From NCBI GenBank assembly GCA_963753545.1, contig CAVWCQ010000001.1:227695-291694 (forward strand): a stretch of DNA of 64,000 nt. Direction: 5' to 3'. The DNA is from CAVWCQ01 sp963753545 (GTDB taxonomy: Bacteria; Chloroflexota; Anaerolineae; Aggregatilineales; Aggregatilineaceae). Positions 38,136 to 46,951 of the stretch are shown piece by piece; the stretch's first letter is position 1; each line of letters opens with the position of its first letter. Below the pieces are notes generated by a model. It did no database searches. It was not told the DNA's origin and saw nothing but the letters and a program-made list of their open reading frames with translations. Made by a program: the position numbers and the translations under genes.

Positions 38136-38189
38136 TGAATATCCTCCTGAAACGTGCGTTTACCTTGAGTACATGGTCCCGCACCTAAA

Positions 38190-38229
38190 TTACAGCGCGC
38201 TTACAGCCTCATTACAGCCTTGTAATGAG
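38190..38229. promoter_or_regulatory. Three 7-bp direct repeats at 11-bp pitch (response-regulator box) plus palindrome
   Basis: TTACAGC starts at 38190, 38201 and 38212 (GCTGTAA read toward the leftward operon). Each copy is separated by four bases, the same layout as PhoB/OmpR-type boxes. CTCATTACA-GCCT-TGTAATGAG (38208-38229) forms a perfect 9-bp inverted repeat over the last copy. The site lies 55 bases before the GTG of the double binding-protein gene. Its operon ends with an OmpR-family regulator, the natural candidate to bind it. Confidence 0.65.
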
Positions 38230-38260
38230 ACCGCAGCAAAAAAGGCGCTTGCCGTATGTC

Positions 38261-38289
38261 TTGCCGGAAAGCGTTCTGTTGGCTACACT
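38261..38289 (+). promoter_or_regulatory. Promoter for the sugar ATPase gene
   Basis: TTGCCG (38261-38266), 17-base spacer, TACACT (38284-38289), 31 bases before the GTG start at 38321. The repeats at 38190-38229 end 31 bases upstream of the -35, so the same regulator might influence both directions. Confidence 0.5.
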
Positions 38290-38320
38290 GAACCCATCCA
38301 AACCAGAGTAGGAAATAACC

Positions 38321-39829
38321 GTGTCCAAGTCGCAGGCCGTCCTTGAACTCAAACATATCAGCAAGCAGTTCGCCGGAGTTTTGGCCCTGCACGATGTCAG
38401 CTTCAGTGTTTTTGCGGGGGAGGTTCATGCCCTGCTTGGCGCAAACGGCGCGGGAAAATCGACCTTAACCAAAATCATCGGCGGCGTTTATCCACCGAGC
38501 AACGGTGTGCTTTTTCTGTCGGGGCAGGTCCAGCGCTTCGATTCCCCTTATGACGCCCAGAAAGCAGGAATCAGCATCCTGTACCAGGAGATCAATTTAC
38601 TGCCCGATCTGAGCGTGGCTGAGAATGTGTTTTTGGGCAACGAGCCGCAGCAGTTCGGGTTGCCGGTGATCGACTGGAAGGAAATGCTTCGCCAGACCAA
38701 TGACTTGCTGGCGCGGATAGGCATGTCTGTTCCACCCGAAACCAGGGTTGGCACATTGTCGGCAGCCCAGCAGCAGATGGTCCAGGTCGTTAAGGCGCTG
38801 CATTACCAGGCCCGTGTCATTGTCATGGACGAACCTACTGCCCGGCTGACGGAACATGAAACCCGCGATTTGTTTCGCGTAATTCAGGCGCTGAAACAGG
38901 AAGGCGCAGCGATTATTTATATCACACACCGTCTCGAAGAAATCAAACAAATCTGTGACCGGGTAACAATTCTGCGTGATGGCTGCGTGGTTGAAACTCT
39001 TTCTTCTGCCGAAACCTCGTTGGAAAAGATGACCACGCTCATGTTAGGACACAATCTGGCGGAGCGGTTCCCCAAGCGGCGATCCCAGATTGGCAAAGAA
39101 CTGCTGCGCGTCCAGGGCCTGACCCGCTATGGCATTTTTGAGGATATCGACTTTACACTTCGCAGCGGGGAAATTCTGGGAATCACGGGGATGGTTGGTT
39201 CAGGGCGGACCGCTTTACTCCGCGCTGTTTTTGGCCTGGATCCGCTGGATGAAGGCCAGTTTTATATCAACAATCGCCGGGTTCAAATTCACAGCCCTCA
39301 GGATGCTATTGACTGCGGGATGGGTATGCTCACAGAGGATCGACAGCGGCAGGGGTTGGTCCTCGAAATGGGTGTGGGCGAAAATATCACCCTTGCTTCA
39401 CTTGAAAACGATCCGTCTGGCCCGCTGCTCGACCACAATCACGAGGAGGAGTTAGCCGCCTATTTTGTTAAACAACTGCGCATCCATGTTCCACAGATTG
39501 ATTTTAAGACGCGCTATCTTTCCGGCGGCACGCAGCAAAAAGTTGTGATCTCCAAGTGGTTGGCGACAGGGCCGCGTATCTTGCTCTGTGACGAACCGAC
39601 ACAGGGCGTTGATATTGGAGCCAAGACCGAAATTTATCGCCTGATGAATGAAATGGTTGAAAGTGAAATTGGCATTGTAATGGCGAGCGCCGATATTATG
39701 GAGCTAATCGGCATGTGTGACCGTTTACTGATTCTGTATAACGGGCATATTGTCCGCGCCCTGATGCACGATGAGGCCGATGAAGCCACCGTTCTGGCAT
39801 ATGCAACGGGGAGCGTTACCGATGATTGA
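38321..39829 (+). CDS. Sugar ABC transporter ATPase, two ABC domains (MglA/RbsA type)
   Basis: An intact 502-residue CUT2 ATPase. Domain 1 has LLGANGAGKSTL, signature-like LSAAQQQ, VIVMDEPTARL and THRLEE. Domain 2 has the usual degenerate Walker A (GMVGSGRTA), GMLTEDRQRQGL, signature LSGGTQQKV and CDEPTQGVDIGAKTE. GTG start at 38321 with GGA upstream. It overlaps the next permease gene by eight bases, so they are one operon. No binding protein is fused or adjacent; it may share one from the cluster at 43.9-46.1 kb. Confidence 0.94.
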   Translation: MSKSQAVLELKHISKQFAGVLALHDVSFSVFAGEVHALLGANGAGKSTLTKIIGGVYPPSNGVLFLSGQVQRFDSPYDAQKAGISILYQEINLLPDLSVAENVFLGNEPQQFGLPVIDWKEMLRQTNDLLARIGMSVPPETRVGTLSAAQQQMVQVVKALHYQARVIVMDEPTARLTEHETRDLFRVIQALKQEGAAIIYITHRLEEIKQICDRVTILRDGCVVETLSSAETSLEKMTTLMLGHNLAERFPKRRSQIGKELLRVQGLTRYGIFEDIDFTLRSGEILGITGMVGSGRTALLRAVFGLDPLDEGQFYINNRRVQIHSPQDAIDCGMGMLTEDRQRQGLVLEMGVGENITLASLENDPSGPLLDHNHEEELAAYFVKQLRIHVPQIDFKTRYLSGGTQQKVVISKWLATGPRILLCDEPTQGVDIGAKTEIYRLMNEMVESEIGIVMASADIMELIGMCDRLLILYNGHIVRALMHDEADEATVLAYATGSVTDD

Positions 39830-41675
39830 TCATTTCATCGAGCTTATTCTGTCTCGTTATACCGATCATGCTCCGCAGATGGGTGCGCAGTTGCGCACGC
39901 AAGTGGGAATGCTGTTTCGACGTAATCTATTAGTGATTATTTTTGCCCTTCTTGTTGCTTTCTTTTCATTCTCTTCCGATTATTTTGCGACACCCGATAA
40001 TTTCTTATTTATCCTCATGCGCATGGCTCCGCTCGGTATTGTCGTCGCTGGGCAAACTCTGGTGATCATTACGGGCGGGATGGATCTATCCGTTGGATCG
40101 GTAGCCGCACTCACCAGCATTATTGCTGCCAAGCTGATGATGAGTGACAGCGGCATTACTCTACCGCCCGTGTTGGCTGTAACCGTCGCGCTGATGGTTG
40201 CCGCCGCAATAGGGTGGGGGCACGGCTGGCTGATCACGCGCAAAGGATTATCCCCTTTTATCGTAACGTTTAGTTCGCTCAGCCTGATCAAAGGATTGGC
40301 GCTCGTCACCAGCAAAGGCGCTCCTATTCCCATCCCTCATGGCCTGTTTACCTGGGTCTGGCGCTTAAAACCATCGTCGCGCTTTGTCCCCATCCTGATC
40401 CTGCTGCTGGTCTTTGCCGCGACCTCCTATATTCTCCGGAATACGAAGCTGGGCCGGTACATCTTCGCTATTGGTGGAAATGAAACAGTTGCCCGCATGT
40501 CCGGCGTGCGCGTCGATTATTATAAGACGCAGGTTTATGTCATCAGCAGCTTTTTGGCAGGCCTGTCTGGTATTCTGTTGATGACGCGCATTGAGAGCGG
40601 CGTCTATACGCTTGGCGAAAGTTACGCCCTCATCTCGATTGCCGCCGTGATCATTGGCGGAGCCAGCCTGAGGGGAGGCAGTGGCAGCGTATGGGGATCG
40701 CTGCTCGGTGTTTTGCTGCTGACTCTGGTCGATACGGGGCTGGGTGTGCTCAATATTTCGTCCCTGTGGAGTTCAACCGTGATCGGCGGGCTGATTCTGC
40801 TGGCGGCGCTGGCGGATGTAGAACGCCGTAAGGCTCAGGAAACAGCGTCGCTGACGCGGGTGGAACCGGCCAACCAGAACGATACCTATTTTTCACAGGT
40901 TGTGAACAGCCTGCGAGTAACCATCAAAGAACAGCTTGCCTGCGAGCATATCCGGCTCTACGTGGTGGATCGGGGCACGGGCAACCTGATTGAGCAGAAT
41001 GTCGCACCCAATGCCTCTCTGATCATTGACCAGCCCGACCATATTGCCCGTCGAGTCGAATTGGCCCGGCAGCCGGTCTGGATCAGTGATCCGGGCCAGG
41101 AAGATGGAGTGTACCATCCTATCAAACCCGATCTACAATCGGCTATTGCTGTTCCGGTGATTCACCGGGAGCGTGTTGTCGGGATTCTGGAACTGCAAAG
41201 CCCTTATAATAATGTCTTCAATGAAACGACGGCTGCACGATTGTTGGAAATCACTCCGGAAATCGCCCGGCCTATGGAAGATGCCTGGCTGCTGGACAGC
41301 GGTTGGTTTCTGCGCTACACGCGGGAAGCGTTCCGGCATTTGTGGGATGAAGTGTATTTGAGCAAGTGCCCCCTTTCCGACTGGATGTGCGATTACGACA
41401 AGCGTATGGTCACGATGCAGCCCACCGTGCGGGGCCGCGCCATACAAAAGTTCTTGCTGCGGGCTGTCGAAGCGATCTGTGAGAAGAAAACGGGCGATCT
41501 TACTTACTCTAAACGCCGCTATCACGTGATTTATGAGACATATGCAGAAAATCTGCCGGTTGAAGAAATCATCAAAAAACTGGGAATCAGCCGCCGCCAG
41601 TATTTTTATGATCTGAAAGAGGCGCTCGAACTTGTTGTACACCTGATCGTCAATCAGGAAGTCTCCATCCTGTAG
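39822..41675 (+). CDS. Fusion: sugar ABC permease + GAF + helix-turn-helix-like C-terminus
   Basis: A 617-residue intact frame; ATG 39822 has GGGGAG upstream and overlaps the ATPase stop. Residues ~35-330 are a full CUT2 permease (GGMDLSVGSVAAL at 85-97, coupling segment AIGGNETVARMSGVR, IIGGASLRGGSGSVWG). Residues ~350-485 form a GAF-like ligand-binding domain (HIRLYVVDRGTGNL, AIAVPVIHRERVVGILELQSP). Residues ~495-617 are helical and end in a helix-turn-helix-like segment (VEEIIKKLGISRRQYFYDLKEAL, broken here for length at 580-602) resembling sigma region 4/LuxR-type readers. Normal permeases end near 330. I infer a membrane-tethered sensor that reads transport or a cytosolic ligand and may bind DNA, perhaps the repeats just downstream. 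Confidence 0.86.
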   Translation: MIDHFIELILSRYTDHAPQMGAQLRTQVGMLFRRNLLVIIFALLVAFFSFSSDYFATPDNFLFILMRMAPLGIVVAGQTLVIITGGMDLSVGSVAALTSIIAAKLMMSDSGITLPPVLAVTVALMVAAAIGWGHGWLITRKGLSPFIVTFSSLSLIKGLALVTSKGAPIPIPHGLFTWVWRLKPSSRFVPILILLLVFAATSYILRNTKLGRYIFAIGGNETVARMSGVRVDYYKTQVYVISSFLAGLSGILLMTRIESGVYTLGESYALISIAAVIIGGASLRGGSGSVWGSLLGVLLLTLVDTGLGVLNISSLWSSTVIGGLILLAALADVERRKAQETASLTRVEPANQNDTYFSQVVNSLRVTIKEQLACEHIRLYVVDRGTGNLIEQNVAPNASLIIDQPDHIARRVELARQPVWISDPGQEDGVYHPIKPDLQSAIAVPVIHRERVVGILELQSPYNNVFNETTAARLLEITPEIARPMEDAWLLDSGWFLRYTREAFRHLWDEVYLSKCPLSDWMCDYDKRMVTMQPTVRGRAIQKFLLRAVEAICEKKTGDLTYSKRRYHVIYETYAENLPVEEIIKKLGISRRQYFYDLKEALELVVHLIVNQEVSIL

Positions 41676-41687
41676 TTTTCCCCTGGA

Positions 41688-41747
41688 TTGCACTCCTATT
41701 GCACTTACTGCACTTCTACAGCGCTGACATTGCATTAACGGTGCACT
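41688..41747. promoter_or_regulatory. Paired TTGCACT direct repeats at 11-bp pitch
   Basis: TTGCACT at 41688 and 41699, then TTGCATT at 41730 and GTGCACT at 41741: two pairs, each with 11-bp pitch, 42 bp apart; a further CTGCACT sits at 41708. They lie between the permease-GAF-HTH gene and the next transporter ATPase (41824). A TATAAA at ~41788 could be a -10. The pattern suits a dimeric regulator binding direct repeats. Confidence 0.5.
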
Positions 41748-41823
41748 ACGCCAATTGATTTGTTTTTCAGCCTCGTCGTAAGCTAACACTATAAACGATT
41801 ATCATTTTGGTTTAGGAAAAAGC

Positions 41824-42636
41824 ATGGATACAACTCAAACAGCCCCCATTGATCCGACTGGAAGACCATACGCGCTGCGCATGGTCGATATCGAGAAATA
41901 CTTTGGTGTCGTGTGCGCTCTCCGCCACGTCAATCTCGAAGTCGGCAGTAACGAGATTGTCGGTCTCATTGGCGACAACGGCGCTGGCAAATCGACGATG
42001 GTCAAAGTCCTCACGGGCGTGTTCCGGCCAACCAGCGGCGAAGTGTATGTCGCTGGACGCAAGGTCAATCTCAGGACCTATAATGTGAAGCGGGCCCATG
42101 CCTACGGCATCGAAACGGTTTACCAGGACAAATCCCTCGGTGAAAAGCAGGCCCTGTGGCGCAACTTCTTCATTGGACGCCAGGTTACCCTCCCCTTTGG
42201 GTTCATCAATGTCAAAAAAGAGAAAGAGATCGCCCAGGAGATCATGCTCAATACCATTGGCTTCCGAGGCCGGGGCATCACCGTTGATTCCAAGGTGAAT
42301 AAACTCTCCGGTGGCGAACGTCAGGGTGTCGCCATTGGACGGGCGATGCACTTTGAGGCCGAACTGATCATCCTGGACGAGCCAACCGTTGCCCTGTCCC
42401 TCAAGGAAGTGCGCAAGGTCCTCAACTTTGTGCACAAGATCAAAGAGGGTGGCAAGGCGTGCATCTACATCTCACACGACATTCAGGACGTGTACGAGAT
42501 ATCGGACCGCTTCATTGTGATGGACCGCGGGGAAATCGTGGCGAGTATTGCCAAAAGCGAGGTCAGCCTGAAAGAGCTGGACGAATTCCTGCTCTCCTAC
42601 GCTCACGGGCTAAAAGATACCAAGGAAGAACATTAA
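41824..42636 (+). CDS. Sugar ABC transporter ATPase, single ABC domain (FrcA-like)
   Basis: A 270-residue intact ATPase with one ABC domain, like FrcA-type CUT2 motors. Walker A LIGDNGAGKST, Q-loop VYQDKSLGEKQALWRN, signature LSGGERQGVAIG, Walker B LIILDEPTVALS, H-loop ISHDIQDVYEISDR. ATG 41824 follows GGAAAA. Two copies would drive the next permease. It heads a four-gene transport cluster (ATPase, permease, two binding proteins) distinct from the upstream ATPase/permease-GAF pair. Confidence 0.93.
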   Translation: MDTTQTAPIDPTGRPYALRMVDIEKYFGVVCALRHVNLEVGSNEIVGLIGDNGAGKSTMVKVLTGVFRPTSGEVYVAGRKVNLRTYNVKRAHAYGIETVYQDKSLGEKQALWRNFFIGRQVTLPFGFINVKKEKEIAQEIMLNTIGFRGRGITVDSKVNKLSGGERQGVAIGRAMHFEAELIILDEPTVALSLKEVRKVLNFVHKIKEGGKACIYISHDIQDVYEISDRFIVMDRGEIVASIAKSEVSLKELDEFLLSYAHGLKDTKEEH

Positions 42637-42638
42637 TT

Positions 42639-43791
42639 ATGAAACAGGTTCGCTCACTTTTATGTTCATGGGCAAGATAGAAGGTCTTCCTATTGCGGCT
42701 GTGCTGCTGCTTTTGTACATCGCGTTCATGATCACGGCCCCTGATGTTTTTTTGAAGTACCGCATTTACATGTCATTTTTGCAGACGGTCGCTCCGCCGC
42801 TGATCCTGGCTTTGGGTCTCACCTTTGTGATCACTGCCGGAGAGATGGATCTGAGTTTCCCTGCTACTGTCGCCTTTTCAGGATTTGTCTTTGCCTGGGG
42901 CTACAAAACGTTTGATGACAGCCTGGGTAGAGCATGGGCGGCCTGGCTTGGGGTTGCGCTTGCTTTGGGCGCTGGCGGGTTCGTGGGGTTGGTTAACGGG
43001 ATTATGGTCGCGAAAATCGGCGTACCGTCCATCATGGCTACCCTTGCCGCGCAGTTTTTCTGGAACGGCGTGACGGTTCTGCTCTCCGGAGGCCTCCAGG
43101 GCACACTCAAAGGATTCTATGATTATGTTCAAGGCCAAAAAGGTCCTGAAGACAACATTGTGCACAAAATCTTTGTGGGCCGCATCTATGGCATCATTCC
43201 CGATCAGGGACGTGGTCATATTGGCTTCCCCCCCAGGCGCTCTGGGCGCTGGCCCTCGCCATTTTCCTCTGGTTCATCCTGAACCGGCACAAGTTTGGCG
43301 AAGCGATCATGTTCATCGGTGACAATCCGAACGTGGCACGGGTCATGGGCGTCAATGTGGAAGCGACCAAGATCAAACTCTTCACCATGATGGGTGTTAT
43401 TGCAGCCTTTGCCGGGGTGATCCTTACCGCCCAGGTGAGAGTGTTCTTTCCAACACAGGGTTCCGGTATGCTCCTGCCCGTTATGGCGGCAGTATTCATC
43501 GGCGGAACTTCAATTGCTGGTGGTAAAGGGATCATTGTTGGAACCTTCTTCGGTTCTTATATTATTGGCTCTCTAGAGGCCGGAGTAGTTGCATCGGGCA
43601 TCAGCGGTTTCTGGGTTCAGTTGGTAGAAGGCGTGGTCATGGGTGCTGTTGTCGTGCTCAATATCCTTGTTGGCGAAGGAAACATTGCGTCGATTAGGGA
43701 CCGAATCCGCCGTTGGACTGTACCTAGCCGCCCTCTGAAAACAACGGGCGATGTGTTCACACCACACGATGATGCCATCGCTCCCCAGTAA
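42639..43791 (+). CDS. Sugar ABC transporter permease, frame breaks near 42660 and 43220
   Basis: CUT2 permease: AGEMDLSFPATVAFSG corresponds to the GGIDLS block, VNGIMVAKIGVPSIMATL follows, then after a frame change near 43220 FGEAIMFIGDNPNVARVMGVNV (coupling segment) and VFIGGTSIAGGKGIIVGTFFG. ATG 42639, three bases after the ATPase stop and with AAGGAA upstream, gives MKQVRSLL but must shift frame near 42660; ATG 42662 is the alternative start. Joined length ~380. The C-terminus carries a polar tail of ~35 residues. It forms the channel with the ATPase just upstream. Confidence 0.85.
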
Positions 43792-43897
43792 GGTGGTTGG
43801 TCAGGAATGTTTGGGAGAGAGGAGGAGCCAGCATAGGGAACTAAGAAGAGATAGCTTATCTAACTCGTTAACTAAAAATGAACCAAGGAGAAGAAAA

Positions 43898-44881
43898 ATG
43901 AAGCGCTTTTCTGTACTACTGGTTTTGGTGTTGGTTGCTGCTGTCATCCTCCCCGCTGGAGCGCCAGTAACTGCTCAGGATGATACAATCGTCGTCTACA
44001 TGCAGATGGGTGGCACGCAAGGTGATGCTTCGACACTGGCCCGCACGAATGGTGCGCGCGCTGCGGCAGAAGATTATGGGATCGAACTGCACGAGCAGTA
44101 TTCAGCCTGGGATCAGCAGACGATGATCGACCAGTTCAATGAAGCAATGGCCGCCAGTCCAGATGCTATCGTTATCATGGGACACCCCGGTGAAGACGCT
44201 TTTGCGCCGCTAGTTGATCAGGCTTTTGCCCAGGGCATCATGGTGACGAGCGGTAACAACCCGCTGCCCAATATCGAAGCCAAATATCAGACACAGGGCT
44301 TTGGCTATGCGGGTGCTGACCTCTATCAGGGTGGATATCTGACTGGCAAGGCGATGGTTGCTGCCGGTCTTAAGGCTGGTGACGAAGCTCTGATTTACGA
44401 CATCTGGCACCAGGAAGGCCGCAGCCAGAGTCCACAGGGCATGTACGATGCCCTGACCGAAGCCGGACTAACCGTCGAGAAGCTTGACGTTTCTCAAGAA
44501 GTGGACTCTGATACGTCGCTGGCAGTCCCGATTCTGACCGCCTACATTGAGGCTCATCCCAACCTGAAGGCCATTGGCACGCAGCACGGCAATATTACTG
44601 CCAATATGGTCAACGTGCTCCAGGCCGAAGGTCTGGCCCCCGGCGACATTATCGTTGGCGGTATCGACCTCTCGCCCGCGACAATCGAAGGTATCCAGAC
44701 AGGCTACATCAGCGCCAGCTTCGACCAGGTGCTTTACCTGCAAGGATACTTCCCCATCCAGCAGATCTGGCTGACCAAGACCTATAAGATCCCTGGTCTC
44801 CACATCAACACCGGCGTCGGCACGGTTACTCCTGAGAATATTGCGGACATTGCGCCGCTGATCGAACAGGGTTATCGCTAA
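43898..44881 (+). CDS. Sugar-binding protein of ABC importer (Peripla_BP_4)
   Basis: A 327-residue exported protein: signal peptide 1-26 (FSVLLVLVLVAAVILPAGAPVTAQ), then the ribose-type binding fold (DTIVVYMQMGGTQGDASTLART, DAIVIMGHPGEDAFAPLVDQAF, GIMVTSGNNPLPNI, IIVGGIDLSPATIEGIQTG, which faces the ligand at the hinge). ATG 43898 follows AAGGAG seven bases before. No Cys lipobox is seen, so the membrane anchor is unclear for a monoderm. Delivers a monosaccharide to the preceding permease. Ends before a strong hairpin. Confidence 0.92.
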   Translation: MKRFSVLLVLVLVAAVILPAGAPVTAQDDTIVVYMQMGGTQGDASTLARTNGARAAAEDYGIELHEQYSAWDQQTMIDQFNEAMAASPDAIVIMGHPGEDAFAPLVDQAFAQGIMVTSGNNPLPNIEAKYQTQGFGYAGADLYQGGYLTGKAMVAAGLKAGDEALIYDIWHQEGRSQSPQGMYDALTEAGLTVEKLDVSQEVDSDTSLAVPILTAYIEAHPNLKAIGTQHGNITANMVNVLQAEGLAPGDIIVGGIDLSPATIEGIQTGYISASFDQVLYLQGYFPIQQIWLTKTYKIPGLHINTGVGTVTPENIADIAPLIEQGYR

Positions 44882-44923
44882 TCCGGCGGCCTGAGTTGTC
44901 TGTGACTCGCAAATCATAACCAT

Positions 44924-44953
44924 AGACCTCCTGGTATTTCCACCAGGAGGTCT
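44924..44953 (+). terminator. Strong stem-loop between two binding-protein genes
   Basis: AGACCTCCTGGT (44924-44935) pairs perfectly with ACCAGGAGGTCT (44942-44953), 12 bp with a 6-base loop. No T tract follows, so it may act as an mRNA-stabilising or partial-termination stem rather than a full terminator. Note that it contains an anti-ribosome-site-like AGGAGG. Confidence 0.6.
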
Positions 44954-45035
44954 AAAGCCCCCAATTACCTGCAATCGCATAAAACAAAACGGGTGTAGGA
45001 TGGAACTGACAGATCGATCCCGGAGGTTCGAACCT

Positions 45036-46085
45036 ATGCCTCGCAAGCAGTATGCTTTTGTTGTCTTCCTCTTGCTGGTGATTATCCTGCTACCTGCTTC
45101 CGGATTGATGTCGGCCCACGACAAACGATCTGTCACCATTGCCATGATCCCCCCAGCGATGGTCAGCCCCTTCCATGTCGCCATCACGGACGGAGCGAAA
45201 GAGCAAAGTAAAGCTTATGGGTGGGATATCATCGTGCAGGCCCCAGAGCGCGAGACCGACCTGGAAGGGCAGGTGACGATGGTCGAGCGGGTTGTCCAGC
45301 AGAATGTTGATGCCATTTCAATCAATCCCATCAATGCCGACGCCATGATCGCCGGACTGCAAGCGGCGCACGAAGCAGGCATCCCGGTCTTTATGCAGAA
45401 TTTGATCACGCCCATTACTAAGGGAGAAGTGGTTGAGTATATCGGCTACGACCAGTGGGGCGGCGCGGCGAATCTGGCTGCTTATGTCTGCGCGCGGCTG
45501 GCAGAAGACCAGGGCGTAGAGATGGCAGAAGCGACCGGGAACGTGTTTATTCTGACAGGCATCTCCGGTTTTCACACCAACCGCCGCACGGGAGGATTCC
45601 GCTATGGGCTGGCTAACAACTGCCCGAAGGTCGAAGTGGTGGGTGAGCAGACGGCTGAATGGGAGCGCGAGCGGGCCATGCAGGTCGCGACGGCGGCACT
45701 TCAGCAAAATCCGGATATCAATGTGTTTTTTGGCAACAGCGATGAAATGGCGATTGGCGCTGCCCTGGCCGCTCAACAGTTGGGATTGACTATCGGCACC
45801 GATATGTTCATTGTCGGCATCGATGGCAATGATGTCACTCTAGATCTCATTCGCGAGGGTACGATTACGGCGACCCTCGGCGTTTATCCCCGACGGATGG
45901 GCGCGGTTGTCGTCCAGCAGATGAACAAGTATCTGAAGGGCGAGGAAATCCCCCAGATTTTGCTCACGCCGTCCACAGTCGTTGACAACAACAATGTCGA
46001 TTTGTATCTCGCCGGAGATACCTGGACCGATCCGATTCCCGGTGTCCCGGAGCTGGATAACGGGCAGCCGACAGTCAGGCCTTGA
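45036..46085 (+). CDS. Second sugar-binding protein of ABC importer (Peripla_BP_4)
   Basis: A 349-residue exported protein. I chose ATG 45036 because GGAGG lies nine bases upstream and the signal peptide then starts properly (MPRKQYAFVVFLLLVIILLPAS); ATG 45000 adds 12 residues. Motifs: SVTIAMIPPAMVSPFHVAITDGAKEQ, DAISINPINADAMIAGLQAAHEAGIPV, GNVFILTGISGFHTNRRTGGF, MFIVGIDGNDVTLDLIREG. It belongs to the same family as 43898 but is only distantly similar, so it probably brings another sugar to the same or a neighbouring permease. Its last 11 bases overlap the convergent msrA. Confidence 0.9.
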   Translation: MPRKQYAFVVFLLLVIILLPASGLMSAHDKRSVTIAMIPPAMVSPFHVAITDGAKEQSKAYGWDIIVQAPERETDLEGQVTMVERVVQQNVDAISINPINADAMIAGLQAAHEAGIPVFMQNLITPITKGEVVEYIGYDQWGGAANLAAYVCARLAEDQGVEMAEATGNVFILTGISGFHTNRRTGGFRYGLANNCPKVEVVGEQTAEWERERAMQVATAALQQNPDINVFFGNSDEMAIGAALAAQQLGLTIGTDMFIVGIDGNDVTLDLIREGTITATLGVYPRRMGAVVVQQMNKYLKGEEIPQILLTPSTVVDNNNVDLYLAGDTWTDPIPGVPELDNGQPTVRP

Positions 46086-46611
46086 GCTTCTCCAGATAAT
46101 ATTTGCGGAACTTGGCAACCTTTGGCGCAATCACCATGCGGCAGTAACCCTGGTTGGGGTTCCGCGCGAAATATTCCTGGTGATAGTCCTCTGCCGGGTA
46201 AAACGTGTGGAACGGCTCAATCTGCGTGACAATTGGATCGTCCCACAGCTTCGCATCATTCAGTTCCTTGATCACCCGCTCTGCCACTTCCTGCTGGTCC
46301 GGGGTGTGCGTGAAAATCACGGAGCGATACTGCGTCCCCGCATCTGCCCCCTGGCGGTTGAGGGTCGTCGGGTCGTGGATGCTGAAAAAGACTTTGAGGA
46401 TTTCTTCGTAGGAAATCACATCGGTGTTATAGACCACCTGCACCACTTCGGCATGGCCTGTTGTGCCGGTGCAGACAGCCTGATAGGACGGATTGGAAAC
46501 TCGGCCCCCGGCATAACCAGAGACCACATCTTCAACCCCTCGCAGTTGATCATAGATCGCTTCCAGGCACCAGAAACAGCCGCCGCCCAGTGTTGCAACT
46601 TCGCGCCTCAT
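46075..46611 (-). CDS. msrA: Peptide-methionine (S)-S-oxide reductase
   Basis: A 178-residue MsrA. Catalytic GCFWCLEAIYD near the N-terminus (nucleophile Cys in GCFW), GYAGGRVSNPSYQAVCTGTTGHAEVV, DPTTLNRQGADAGTQYRS and AEDYHQEYFARNP are all family signatures. It reduces methionine-S-sulfoxide in proteins using thioredoxin. Start: GTG 46614 then ATG 46611; ATG chosen because GGGAG stands seven bases before it. Overlaps the 3' end of the convergent binding-protein gene. Confidence 0.96.
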   Translation of the reverse strand: MRREVATLGGGCFWCLEAIYDQLRGVEDVVSGYAGGRVSNPSYQAVCTGTTGHAEVVQVVYNTDVISYEEILKVFFSIHDPTTLNRQGADAGTQYRSVIFTHTPDQQEVAERVIKELNDAKLWDDPIVTQIEPFHTFYPAEDYHQEYFARNPNQGYCRMVIAPKVAKFRKYYLEKLKA

Positions 46612-46951
46612 CACTCAACTCCCGTTGAAAAAGTAGATTAACGTGATGAGATTATAGTTTATTGTGTGGAAGGCGCGTTAGAAAGATGATCAAAAACAGA
46701 GGCTTTTTGCGCTATTTGCGCCGATAGTGCAGCTAAATGCCCTGTTGTTGATCATTTTAAGGCGTTTCATCGATCACTTAAGTAATGTGTTGGCTGTCTA
46801 TTTTTAGGGTGTTTTTCTCGTATTCAAACCAAGTGAAAAAATTAGTTGATCACTATTTGACCTGTTTTTCTCGTGACGATCTGTTTACCCCCCCCTTAAA
46901 CGGCTGGCGACTAACTGTTTTCTAACCGGACCCCTACTTCGACGTTAGCCC

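Noticed and set aside
38190..38229. TTACAGC repeats as a short CRISPR array
   Set aside because: Repeat units are 7 bases with 4-base gaps, far below CRISPR size, and no cas genes are present.
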